Of a stretch of 15,354 nucleotides of DNA, positions 5,832 to 12,819 are shown piece by piece (positions within the stretch are counted from its first letter, which is position 1; each line of letters opens with the position of its first letter). The position numbers and the translations under genes are program-made. This stretch comes from an uncultured Chloroflexota bacterium. GTDB lineage: Bacteria; Chloroflexota; Dehalococcoidia; Lucifugimonadales; CAJWER01. The stretch covers positions 1 to 15,354 of the forward strand of contig CAJWER010000052.1 in assembly GCA_913030785.1 (NCBI GenBank). The letters are read 5' to 3'. Below the pieces are notes generated by a model, which searched no databases, was not told the origin of the DNA, and saw only the letters and a list, made by a program, of their open reading frames with translations.

Positions 5832-7826
5832 CTACGAGTCTTGCGACAAGAACATGTCGACGAAGAAATCGATGGATCCGGGATTGGCCATCGCGCCCTC
5901 GCTGACGGCTTCCGCTAGCGGGACTCCCGCCAGCACCCTCTTGACCGGAATCTCGAGCTTCTTACCGTTCAGGGTCTTGGGCACCTCGTCTATAGCATAG
6001 ATCGCGTCTGGGACGTGGCGGGGCGATAGCTCGGACCGAATTTTGGCGCGCAGCCCACTTGAGAACTCATCATCCAATTCGGCTCCATCGATCATCACGA
6101 CGAACAGCAATAGCCTGCCCGACTGCCCTCCGTCGCCTGTGTCGACGACGAGGCTGTCAGCAACACCATCAACAACATCCACTACCCGGTAGAATTCGCT
6201 CGTGCCCATCCGGACACCGCCGCGATTCAGCGTGGCGTCCGAGCGCCCGTAGATCATGCAGCTGCCCTCGGGACTGATCTTGATCCAGTCGCCGTGTCTC
6301 CATACACCTGGAAAGCGCTCAAAGTAGCTCTCGGTGTATCGGGCATTGCCCAGGTCATTCCAAAAGTAGACGGGCATCGATGGCAAAGGCTCGGTGATGA
6401 CCAGCTCGCCGACCTTACCGATCAGAGGCTTGCCGTCCTGATCGTACGCCTCTACCTTCGCCCCCAACCCGAGACACTGGATCTCTCCCGCGCGCACCGG
6501 TAGTAGAGGCGACGAGCCCCCGAACCCGGTACACATGTCGCTGCCACCGCTGAAGGAGGCAAGCAGCAGGTCTGAGCCGACAGAATCGTAGACCCAGCCA
6601 AACCCCTCCGGCGACAGCGGCGCACCCGTTGAACCGACGCTGCGGATTTTGGACAGTTCGAAATCCTGACCTGGCGACATGCCGTCCTTCATGCAGGCGT
6701 GTATGTAGGGCGCGCTGGCGCCGAAGTAGGTCATCGATGTCTCCTCTGCGAGACCCCAGAGCGCGCTCATGTCCGGATACACCGGGTCGCCGTCGTATAA
6801 CACAACCGAGGTACCCAACAGCAGGCCACCGACGAGAAGGTTCCACATCATCCATCCAGTTGTCGTAAACCAGAAGAAGCGGTCCTCCGACATCAGATCG
6901 AGGTGAAGGGACAGGACCTTGAGGTGCTCAAGGACGATGCCTCCATGACCATGGACGATGGGCTTGGGAAGGCCGGTGGTGCCCGACGAATACAGCACCC
7001 ATAGCGGATGGTCGAATGGCACACGCTCGAACTCGAGCGTTTCGCCTTCGCCCGTCTCAATCTCTTCCCATGGCTTGGCGAATTTGAGGGCGTCCAGTGT
7101 CGGACTAGACTCGAGATACGGCAGTATCACGGTGTTTTCAAGACTGGGCAGGGCTGCCTCGATCTCGGCTACGGCGTCCAGCCTTTGGAAGGCCTTGCCG
7201 CCGTAACGGTAGCCGTCGACAGCGAGGAGAACCCTGGGCGCGATCTGCTTAAAACGATCGACGACGTTCTTGGTACCGAACTCGGGAGAGCAGACCGCCC
7301 ATGTGGCCCCGATACTCACGGTCGCAAGGAACGCTACGACTGTCTCGGGCATGTTGGGCATGTATGCTACGACACGGTCGCCCTTGCGCACGCCCAGCCG
7401 TCTCAGGCCCGCCGCCACCGATGCTACTCGTTGGCGGAGTTCGCGGTACGTGATGATCGTGAGTGGCTTGTCTTCAGCCTTGAATACCACGGCCGGATGA
7501 TCGTCGTTCCTTGCCAGCGCTCGTTCCGCGTAGTTTAGCTCGGCGCCCACAAACCACCTGGCGCCAGGCATCGACCGATCCTCCAAGGCCACTTGGTCCG
7601 GAGGCAGTGGTCCTACTTCGTAAAACTCCCAGATGGAGGCCCAGAAACTTTCGATTTCACTGACGGACCACTGCCAGAGAGCGGCGTAGTCTGAAAAGTT
7701 CAGGCCCCTGTGTGAGGCGAGCCAGAGCATATAGCTAGAGACGTTGGAGCGCTGCTTTATGGACTCGGACGGCTCCCACAGCAGGGTTCCTTCGACGACG
7801 GATTGTGATGAACTTTCGCGTGGCAT
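5832..7826 (-). CDS. aacS: Acetoacetyl-CoA synthetase
   Basis: A 664-residue ANL-superfamily adenylating enzyme that forms acetoacetyl-CoA from acetoacetate, ATP and CoA in the cytoplasm. Full-length for the family. The N-terminal FWASIWEFYEV and the MPGARWFVGAELNYAE segment (86-101) are typical of acetoacetate-CoA ligases. The P-loop-like YSSGTTGLPK is at 279-288, GWMMWN at 324-329, and GGSDMCTGF (427-435) is the acetoacetate-type variant of the A5 region. HGDW is at 511-514, GRSDATLNRGGVRMG at 527-541, and KTLNGKK contains the expected catalytic lysine at 622. The ATG at 7826 has AGGA seven bases upstream. It lies 45 bp behind the broken FHA-winged-helix regulator and 24 bp ahead of queE, all on minus. 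It allows salvage of acetoacetate or ketone-body carbon. Related propionyl- or acetyl-CoA synthetases are less likely because of the N-terminal signature. Confidence 0.92.
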   Translation of the reverse strand: MPRESSSQSVVEGTLLWEPSESIKQRSNVSSYMLWLASHRGLNFSDYAALWQWSVSEIESFWASIWEFYEVGPLPPDQVALEDRSMPGARWFVGAELNYAERALARNDDHPAVVFKAEDKPLTIITYRELRQRVASVAAGLRRLGVRKGDRVVAYMPNMPETVVAFLATVSIGATWAVCSPEFGTKNVVDRFKQIAPRVLLAVDGYRYGGKAFQRLDAVAEIEAALPSLENTVILPYLESSPTLDALKFAKPWEEIETGEGETLEFERVPFDHPLWVLYSSGTTGLPKPIVHGHGGIVLEHLKVLSLHLDLMSEDRFFWFTTTGWMMWNLLVGGLLLGTSVVLYDGDPVYPDMSALWGLAEETSMTYFGASAPYIHACMKDGMSPGQDFELSKIRSVGSTGAPLSPEGFGWVYDSVGSDLLLASFSGGSDMCTGFGGSSPLLPVRAGEIQCLGLGAKVEAYDQDGKPLIGKVGELVITEPLPSMPVYFWNDLGNARYTESYFERFPGVWRHGDWIKISPEGSCMIYGRSDATLNRGGVRMGTSEFYRVVDVVDGVADSLVVDTGDGGQSGRLLLFVVMIDGAELDDEFSSGLRAKIRSELSPRHVPDAIYAIDEVPKTLNGKKLEIPVKRVLAGVPLAEAVSEGAMANPGSIDFFVDMFLSQDS

Positions 7827-7871
7827 GTGGTGTCCTGGGGGGCGTGTGATGAGACCTGAGTGCTGGGGCCG

Positions 7872-8526
7872 TCAGTCCTTGGACAACTTGTAGCCGAAGC
7901 CGCGGACGGTGATGACGTACCTGGGGTCGGACGGGGTTGGCTCGACCCACAGCCTGATCCGTCTCACCGTTTGCTCGATCTCCTGATCGCCCACGTCACC
8001 TCCGGCACGCTCTGGCCAGCCACCAAGAGCGATGTCGTCCTTGCTACAGGATTCGCCCCTCCTCTGATAACGGACGTTCACAACGTCGAACTCTTTGCGG
8101 GACAGCGGCGGCACGAGAAGCTCCTCTTGCAACCAGACCTCTCTGGACCTCGGGTCCACAAAAAGGCCGGAATCGTCGATTGCAGGGGCCGACGGCTGAG
8201 AGAGGGTGACCCCGCGTATCTGGTACCTGAGGACGACCTGTCCCTCGGCCAACTCGACGCGATCACCACCTTCGAGAATGTGCCCCCTGCCCTTGGAGGC
8301 GCGTGCCGTTGACGAAGATACCGTTCCTGCTGTCGAGATCCCGAATCATATAGCCGTCCACTTCCTCGGTGATCTGAGCGCGGATTCGCGATACTTAGGA
8401 ATTATCTATGGACACGTCTGCACTCGTGGATGCCCCAAGAAGACAGATCCGGCGGTCCAGAGGGATCACTCGAAGGTCCAGTATGCCTTGTTCTACGATC
8501 AGCACGGACAGCGGATTGTCGGCCAT
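7872..8526 (-). pseudogene. FHA domain - winged-helix (OmpR/PhoB-type) regulator, interrupted by a stop and a frameshift
   Basis: Reading from ATG 8526 (GAGG seven bases upstream), the frame gives an FHA domain: DLRVIPLDRRICLLG, SADVSIDNS, a TAA at codon 44 (8397-8395), then VSRIRAQITEEVDGYMIRDL and DSRNGIFVNGTRL. A run of five Gs on the minus strand (8287-8283) then shifts the frame by one. Removing one G joins it to HILEGGDRVEL and a C-terminal winged helix: LSRKEFDVVNV, EIEQTVRRIRLWVEP, SDPRYVITVRGFGYKL. The repaired protein would be about 217 residues. FHA domains bind phosphothreonine and the C-terminal domain binds DNA, so the intact protein would link Ser/Thr kinase signalling to transcription. 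The core FHA histidine (usually SRxHA) is Arg here. Because homology is excellent on both sides of each lesion, this is either very recent decay or two sequence errors. It precedes aacS by 45 bp. Confidence 0.8.
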
Positions 8527-8603
8527 TCGGTGACCTCGCTGGCTGCGGGAGCCCTATAAATCCCGGTTCCACACATGACGTCGCAACGCATTTCCCGAAA
8601 CCA

Positions 8604-8632
8604 ATTGTAGCGTCGCCATTCCTGTGCGGCAA
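8604..8632 (-). promoter_or_regulatory. Sigma70-type promoter for the FHA regulator-aacS-queE run
   Basis: On the minus strand TTGCCG (8632-8627, 4 of 6) is followed by exactly 17 bp and TACAAT (8609-8604, 5 of 6). Expected start is near 8597, about 70 nt upstream of the FHA gene ATG. It could drive all three downstream minus-strand genes. Confidence 0.6.
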
Positions 8633-8655
8633 CCGATACCGTACGGTTCAACGGA

Positions 8656-8673
8656 CTGTCAGCTTCCTGTCAG
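8656..8673. promoter_or_regulatory. Pho-box-like direct repeat, candidate operator
   Basis: Two identical 7-mers CTGTCAG are separated by four bases, an 11-bp period. The well-known PhoB box has the same half-site and spacing (CTGTCAT N4 CTGTCAC). It sits 24 bp upstream of the -35 at 8632-8627, an activator position for the FHA winged-helix gene. A weaker half-site (GGTTCAA, 8645-8651) keeps the 11-bp phase. Confidence 0.5.
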
Positions 8674-8821
8674 GTCTCCGAAAGCAGACCGCCAGGTGAA
8701 CCTCTATTACAGGCCATAGACTGAATTCATACACATTCGATACGGCCAGTACCAGTGAGCCCGAGAGCGTAGCTGCAGCAATTGCGGTAAGGGCGTCTCA
8801 GCAGTAGGAGGGCACCACACC

Positions 8822-8974
8822 ATGATCGACTTCAGAGCATATCCCAGATGCAACGGCGACGTTTTGGAGTACTTTCCGGCCGATAGCGAGAGTGCACTTT
8901 GCATCAACTGTGGTTGGCGCGCGCCGGACGTCCCCGAGGACGTATCCGAGCAGGTCAAGGCTCACAGGGGATGA
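8822..8974 (+). CDS. Small zinc-ribbon-like protein (50 aa)
   Basis: A short ORF with AGGAGGG ending nine bases before its ATG. The protein begins MIDFRAYPRCNGDVLEYF and continues with a CINCGWRAP knuckle (Cys26 and Cys29), then an acidic-to-basic tail ending KAHRG. This is the layout of a tiny treble-clef or zinc-ribbon protein with two CxxC knuckles. The first knuckle reads Y-P-R-C instead of C-P-R-C (Tyr7, codon TAT, one base from TGT), leaving three cysteines. I do not know a specific function; such proteins may bind nucleic acid or protein. The stop codon TGA overlaps an ATG (ATGA at 8971-8974) of a very short following frame. Confidence 0.6.
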   Translation: MIDFRAYPRCNGDVLEYFPADSESALCINCGWRAPDVPEDVSEQVKAHRG

Positions 8975-9027
8975 GTCACATCGAAGACGCCTACAAGCGC
9001 GACGAGTCTGGTGGCCGGAGCGCCTAG
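8971..9027 (+). CDS. Possible translationally coupled short ORF (18 aa) or 5' end of a frameshifted gene
   Basis: ATG overlaps the TGA of the upstream zinc-ribbon gene in the ATGA arrangement typical of translational coupling. The frame reads MSHIEDAYKRDESGGRSA and then stops. In another frame the following 50 bp reads ERLGQFLKLHAGPRSLSRAAG-like sequence before stopping at about 9083, which looks somewhat protein-like. A single indel could join the two into a protein of about 35-40 residues. No family is recognised. Confidence 0.25.
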   Translation: MSHIEDAYKRDESGGRSA

Positions 9028-9123
9028 GCCAGTTTCTGAAGCTACACGCTGGGCCCCGCTCACTCTCCAGAGCGGCCGGATAGAGCCGAACCGCACATCC
9101 TATACGTCCGCAGCGCCGCCTCC

Positions 9124-9152
9124 TTGCGTGGTGGGCATGCCCTAGATATACT
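9124..9152 (+). promoter_or_regulatory. Sigma70-type promoter for the cupredoxin gene
   Basis: TTGCGT (9124-9129, 3 of 6) is followed by exactly 17 bp and TATACT (9147-9152, 5 of 6). Expected start is near 9159, giving a leader of about 90 nt. The three downstream genes are closely spaced on the same strand and could share it. Confidence 0.5.
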
Positions 9153-9250
9153 ACTCGTCGCACGCGTGAGGGCAGCCCCTCTCCCACACCTCGTCGGGTC
9201 GGACTGAAAGCGCGTCGCGTAATTCTTCGAGCCAACAGAGGAGGTCGCCG

Positions 9251-9751
9251 TTGAAGCGGACCGCTCTACTATTGATACCTGGACTCCTGCTGGCACTGTT
9301 GCTGGCCGCATGCGGCTCCGATGATCCAGCGCCCCCGACTGGCGTCGACTCCCCAGCCCCTCCCGAATCTGCCTCCGCCGGGATGATCAAGGCCGCGTCT
9401 CAAACCATCGTGGGGACCGAGACCGAAGGCGGCGTTGCGACGGTCGCGCAGGACGGCTGCGAGGACGGTACCTCTCGAACGGTAGCCCTCCAGGACCCGG
9501 CTGGAAGCGGAGAGTACTTGTTCGACCCATCGGAACTGAGTTTTAAGAAGGGCGAGTGCGTCAACTTCACCTTCACCTCCGAGAACGAGTTCCACACTTT
9601 CACCGTCGAGGCGCTGGACCTTGACGTCAGTGTCGACGGTGGGGCGTCTGAGAATGTCGCATTCACATTTGACGTGGCCGGCGAATATGAGTTGGTTTGC
9701 GTCCCCCATGAGCTCCTGGGTATGGTGGGAACGATTACCGTCTCGGAGTAG
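9251..9751 (+). CDS. Cupredoxin-like lipoprotein (type 1 copper)
   Basis: A 166-residue exported lipoprotein. It has an MKR start, a hydrophobic signal helix (4-19) and the lipobox LLAAC with acylated Cys21. A Ser/Pro/Asp-rich linker follows (22-45), then a C-terminal cupredoxin domain (about 75-166). The copper ligands of a blue-copper site are all present: His115 in EFHTF, then Cys150, His153 and Met158 in CVPHELLGM. It should sit on the outer face of the membrane as a one-electron carrier or copper-binding protein. Two more cysteines (70 and 103) could form a disulfide. The start is TTG with AGAGGAGG six bases upstream. The ThDP enzyme follows after 40 bp, so co-transcription is likely. 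The partner oxidase, reductase or enzyme is unknown. Confidence 0.88.
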   Translation: MKRTALLLIPGLLLALLLAACGSDDPAPPTGVDSPAPPESASAGMIKAASQTIVGTETEGGVATVAQDGCEDGTSRTVALQDPAGSGEYLFDPSELSFKKGECVNFTFTSENEFHTFTVEALDLDVSVDGGASENVAFTFDVAGEYELVCVPHELLGMVGTITVSE

Positions 9752-9791
9752 CCGGACGGAAGGCCATACCACTACCAAGGGAGCCTAAGAC

Positions 9792-11486
9792 GTGGGAAGC
9801 AACCGAACTCTGACGGGCAGTCACCTGATTGCCCGGGCACTGCAGCTTGAGGGTGTCGAGAACCTATTCACCCTTGCCGGTGACCATGTCCTCCCTGTCC
9901 TCGATGTCGCCAGTGATGCTGGCTTTCGGCTAATCGACACGCGCCACGAACAGGCAGCTGTCCACATGGCCGATTCGTGGGGCCGCATCACCGGCCAGCC
10001 CGGCGTTGCGATGTACACCACGCCCGGGTTCGCGAATGCCATCCCCGGCCTCGCTAGTGCATACCACGCCGAAAGCCCCATGTTGTCTATCAGCGGATCG
10101 GCCGAGCTATCGGAGCTGGGTCGAGGTGCGATGCAGGAAATCGACCAGGTCAGCATGGCCCGACCTATCACGAAGGGCGCCTGGATGGTCACCGATGTCC
10201 GCCGCATCCCTCACATGATCGCGCAGGCGCTGCGGATTGCATACAGCGGTCGCCGGGGTCCGGTCCACCTGACTATACCGGTAGACATCCAGCAGCAGGC
10301 GGTCTCGGAAGACGAAGTGGACTTCTACAACCCTGCGGAGTACCGGAGCTCCTCCCCACTAAGTGCTCCGTCTCAGGCGATTCATGCGGCGATAGAGTTG
10401 CTGAGAGGGGCCAACAGGCCAATCATCATAGCCGGTAGCGCCGCAGCCTATGCACGGTCTGGGGACGCGCTGCAGCGGCTCATAGAGACCACGCGAATCC
10501 CTATTCTGACGGAGGGTGACGCGAGGGGTCTGATATCCGACGACCACCAGTACAGCTACGGTTTTTTTGACTCAGGGCTCAACCGGGCCGCCAAGATGCT
10601 CGGCACCGCCGATGTTGTTGTGCTTGTCGGCCGCAAACAAGACATTATCCTGGGCTACGGTATGTCGCCGACCATCTCTCCCGACGCGAAGATCATCCAG
10701 ATCGACCCCTCAGAGGCCGAGATCGGACGAAACCGAGGCGTCTCGTTGGGCATTGTCGGAGACATAGAGGCGATCGCCGGTCAACTCACCGAGGAGGCCT
10801 CCAGGCACTCCTGGTCAAACCTGCCCTGGCTGAAAGAGCTTCAGCAGGCGCGAGACGAACAGGTACGCTTCCTGGAATCGTTGGCGGTCTCCGAGACGCC
10901 TATGCACGCGATGTTTGTGCACAAGACTGTCAGCGGAATGCTACGCGACGACGACAGCCTGGCATTCGATGGCGGCGACTTCTGCCACTTCGGCAAGGCG
11001 TACCACCCATCACGAACTCCAAAGAGTTGGTCGTATCTCTCTCCAATGGGTATGCTAGGCTCCGCACTGCCAGCGGCCATGACGGCGAAATTGGCGTACC
11101 CCGAGAGAAGATCCATTATGTTTACGGGTGACGGTGCATTCGGGTTCAACGGCATGGAGTTCGATACGGCCGTACGCCACAACCTGCCGGTTGTCGCCAT
11201 CATGGGCAACGACGCCGCATGGGGCATTGATCGCCAGATCCAACTCCAGGTATTCGGCAAGCCGGTTGTCACCGACCTGTTGCCTACTCGCTATGACAAG
11301 GTGGTCGAAGGACTGGGTGGACACTCGGAGCACGTGGAAGAACCGGAGGACCTCGCCCCTGCACTCCAGCGCGCCTTCGACAGCGGTCGTCCATCCCTGG
11401 TGAACATCGGTGTGCAGCGGGGCATTAGTCCAAGGGCCGAGGCGTCCATCAGACGCTGGAAGAGCGACGCCGTCCTGCCGTTCTAG
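9792..11486 (+). CDS. ThDP-dependent enzyme of the acetolactate synthase / 2-hydroxyacyl-CoA lyase type
   Basis: A 564-residue thiamine-diphosphate enzyme with three domains: PYR (about 5-175), a central Rossmann-like domain (195-330) and PP (375-550). The ThDP-activating glutamate is Glu53 in TRHEQAAVHMAD. TPGFANAI (77-84) replaces the common GPGxxN loop. The cofactor-binding motif starts at GDGAFGFNG (446-454) and closes at GND (472-474), with Asp474 where many relatives have Asn as a Mg2+ ligand. Such enzymes decarboxylate 2-oxo acids or make and break carbon-carbon bonds next to a hydroxyl. The substrate cannot be read from sequence. It lacks evidence for a regulatory small subunit nearby, so biosynthetic acetohydroxyacid synthase is unlikely. 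Start is GTG with GGGAG nine bases upstream. It lies 40 bp after the cupredoxin and 30 bp before the MetE-like gene. Confidence 0.82.
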   Translation: MGSNRTLTGSHLIARALQLEGVENLFTLAGDHVLPVLDVASDAGFRLIDTRHEQAAVHMADSWGRITGQPGVAMYTTPGFANAIPGLASAYHAESPMLSISGSAELSELGRGAMQEIDQVSMARPITKGAWMVTDVRRIPHMIAQALRIAYSGRRGPVHLTIPVDIQQQAVSEDEVDFYNPAEYRSSSPLSAPSQAIHAAIELLRGANRPIIIAGSAAAYARSGDALQRLIETTRIPILTEGDARGLISDDHQYSYGFFDSGLNRAAKMLGTADVVVLVGRKQDIILGYGMSPTISPDAKIIQIDPSEAEIGRNRGVSLGIVGDIEAIAGQLTEEASRHSWSNLPWLKELQQARDEQVRFLESLAVSETPMHAMFVHKTVSGMLRDDDSLAFDGGDFCHFGKAYHPSRTPKSWSYLSPMGMLGSALPAAMTAKLAYPERRSIMFTGDGAFGFNGMEFDTAVRHNLPVVAIMGNDAAWGIDRQIQLQVFGKPVVTDLLPTRYDKVVEGLGGHSEHVEEPEDLAPALQRAFDSGRPSLVNIGVQRGISPRAEASIRRWKSDAVLPF

Positions 11487-11516
11487 GGACAGGACGGGCA
11501 AAGGGGTCATATCAAG

Positions 11517-12608
11517 ATGAGCACATCATCCGGCATCAAACCCTTCGATACGCTTGTGGTCGGCAGCCTGCCGCGTCCCAGGTGGGTTCGCGATCTGATC
11601 GAGGACCGCAAGGCGGGCCTCATCAGCCATGAGGATGCGGACCTGCTGCTGGACGACGCAATCCCCTCGGCGATAGACATGCAGGAACGCGCCGGCGTCG
11701 ATTTCATCTCCGACGGCGAGTGGCGGCGGGAGAGCTACGTCAAGGTCTTCGCCGATGCGGTCGACGGCTTCAAGGCCGACCTGATTGATGGCGGCACGTA
11801 CCGGACCTCCACCCTCTACTACCCCGCTGTAGTCTCCAAGCTGAAGACACGCGGTCCGATTGCGACTGATGAGGCGGCGTTCCTAAAAAAGCACACCAAC
11901 TCTAAGACAATCGTGGCGCTTCCTTCGCCCTACACGATCGGCCGCAGAATGTGGAGCACTGAGCACTCCAAGGCGGCGTACCCGACGCGCGAGGAGTTCA
12001 TGGACGACTGCGTTACCATCGTGCGCGACGAGGCGCAGGCCCTCGTTGCCCTGGGGGTCAGTGCGATCCAGCTCGACGACCCCTGGCTGGCGCTGCTCGT
12101 GGACCCGGACTATCGGAAGCGCGAGGGCATTACCGACATCGACCACGAGATCGAGCAGTCGGTCCGCTGCGCCAACGAGGTCGCCGAAGGCCTGGAAGGG
12201 ATCTCACTGAGCGTCCACCTCTGCCATGCCCACTTCGACCGTCGCCACGGCTCTAAGGGTCCCTACGACCTGATTATTGCCGCCCTGGGACAGATGAAGG
12301 CTGACAGGTTCGCCATGGAGTTCGCCACACCCGATGCGGGCGGCATAGACGTGTTGCGGCAGTTCCCGAACGACAAGACGCTGGGACTCGGCGTGATCGA
12401 TCACACGGATGTCAACGTCGAGAGTCCAGAGCTGGTTGCCGAGCGGGCAGAGCGGGCTATGGAGTTCGTGCCGAAGGAGCGCCTTACACTGAATCCGGAC
12501 TGCGGTTTTGCGCCGTCGAGCCTGAACCCAATGGATTTCGACGAGGCCTATCTCAAGCTGAGTGCCCTGAGCCAGGGCGCGGCCCTTCTCCGGGACAGGC
12601 ACGGCTAG
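11517..12608 (+). CDS. MetE C-terminal-domain-like zinc methyl/alkyl transferase
   Basis: A 363-residue protein consisting only of the catalytic (C-terminal) barrel of the cobalamin-independent methionine synthase family. VGSLPRP (15-21) opens the barrel; DGEWRRES (66-73), PSPYTIG (136-142), QLDDPWLA (185-192) and LGVIDHTD (291-298) follow. The zinc ligands of MetE are conserved: His234 and Cys236 (HLC), Glu268 (MEFATP) and Cys329 (NPDCGF). MetE proteins activate a thiol on zinc for alkylation. Stand-alone versions include archaeal core methionine synthases and the epoxyalkane:coenzyme M transferase, so the acceptor thiol and donor are open. It is tandem with the ThDP gene (30-bp gap), suggesting a shared pathway rather than housekeeping methionine synthesis. 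ATG at 11517 with AAGGGG about ten bases upstream. Confidence 0.82.
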   Translation: MSTSSGIKPFDTLVVGSLPRPRWVRDLIEDRKAGLISHEDADLLLDDAIPSAIDMQERAGVDFISDGEWRRESYVKVFADAVDGFKADLIDGGTYRTSTLYYPAVVSKLKTRGPIATDEAAFLKKHTNSKTIVALPSPYTIGRRMWSTEHSKAAYPTREEFMDDCVTIVRDEAQALVALGVSAIQLDDPWLALLVDPDYRKREGITDIDHEIEQSVRCANEVAEGLEGISLSVHLCHAHFDRRHGSKGPYDLIIAALGQMKADRFAMEFATPDAGGIDVLRQFPNDKTLGLGVIDHTDVNVESPELVAERAERAMEFVPKERLTLNPDCGFAPSSLNPMDFDEAYLKLSALSQGAALLRDRHG

Positions 12609-12819
12609 ACCTGGCGTGCTCCTACGTGTCGCTGAAGGCCACGTCAGCGGGCTATGATGTCTCGTCAACCTCTCGGAAGCAGTATATGAACGCATTGTGA
12701 GGAGCGCCCTCACACACCCGGCAAGGGGGGGGCTGCGGCCCTCTGCACACCCCTAATTTCGACGCCTGCCACTCCTCCCGGATCCCCGGCAGACAATCAT
12801 GACCGTCAACGGAGTACTC

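Noticed and set aside
7008..7538. 176-codon plus-strand frame inside acetoacetyl-CoA synthetase
   Set aside because: Antisense shadow of a clear gene with conserved motifs throughout.
8402..8699. Open frames on both strands around the FHA gene start
   Set aside because: They are out of frame with the FHA homology, which explains the sequence down to 7872 once the two lesions are allowed for.
12697..12713. GTGAGG/CCTCAC hairpin after the MetE-like gene as a terminator
   Set aside because: Only six base pairs and no T run on either strand.
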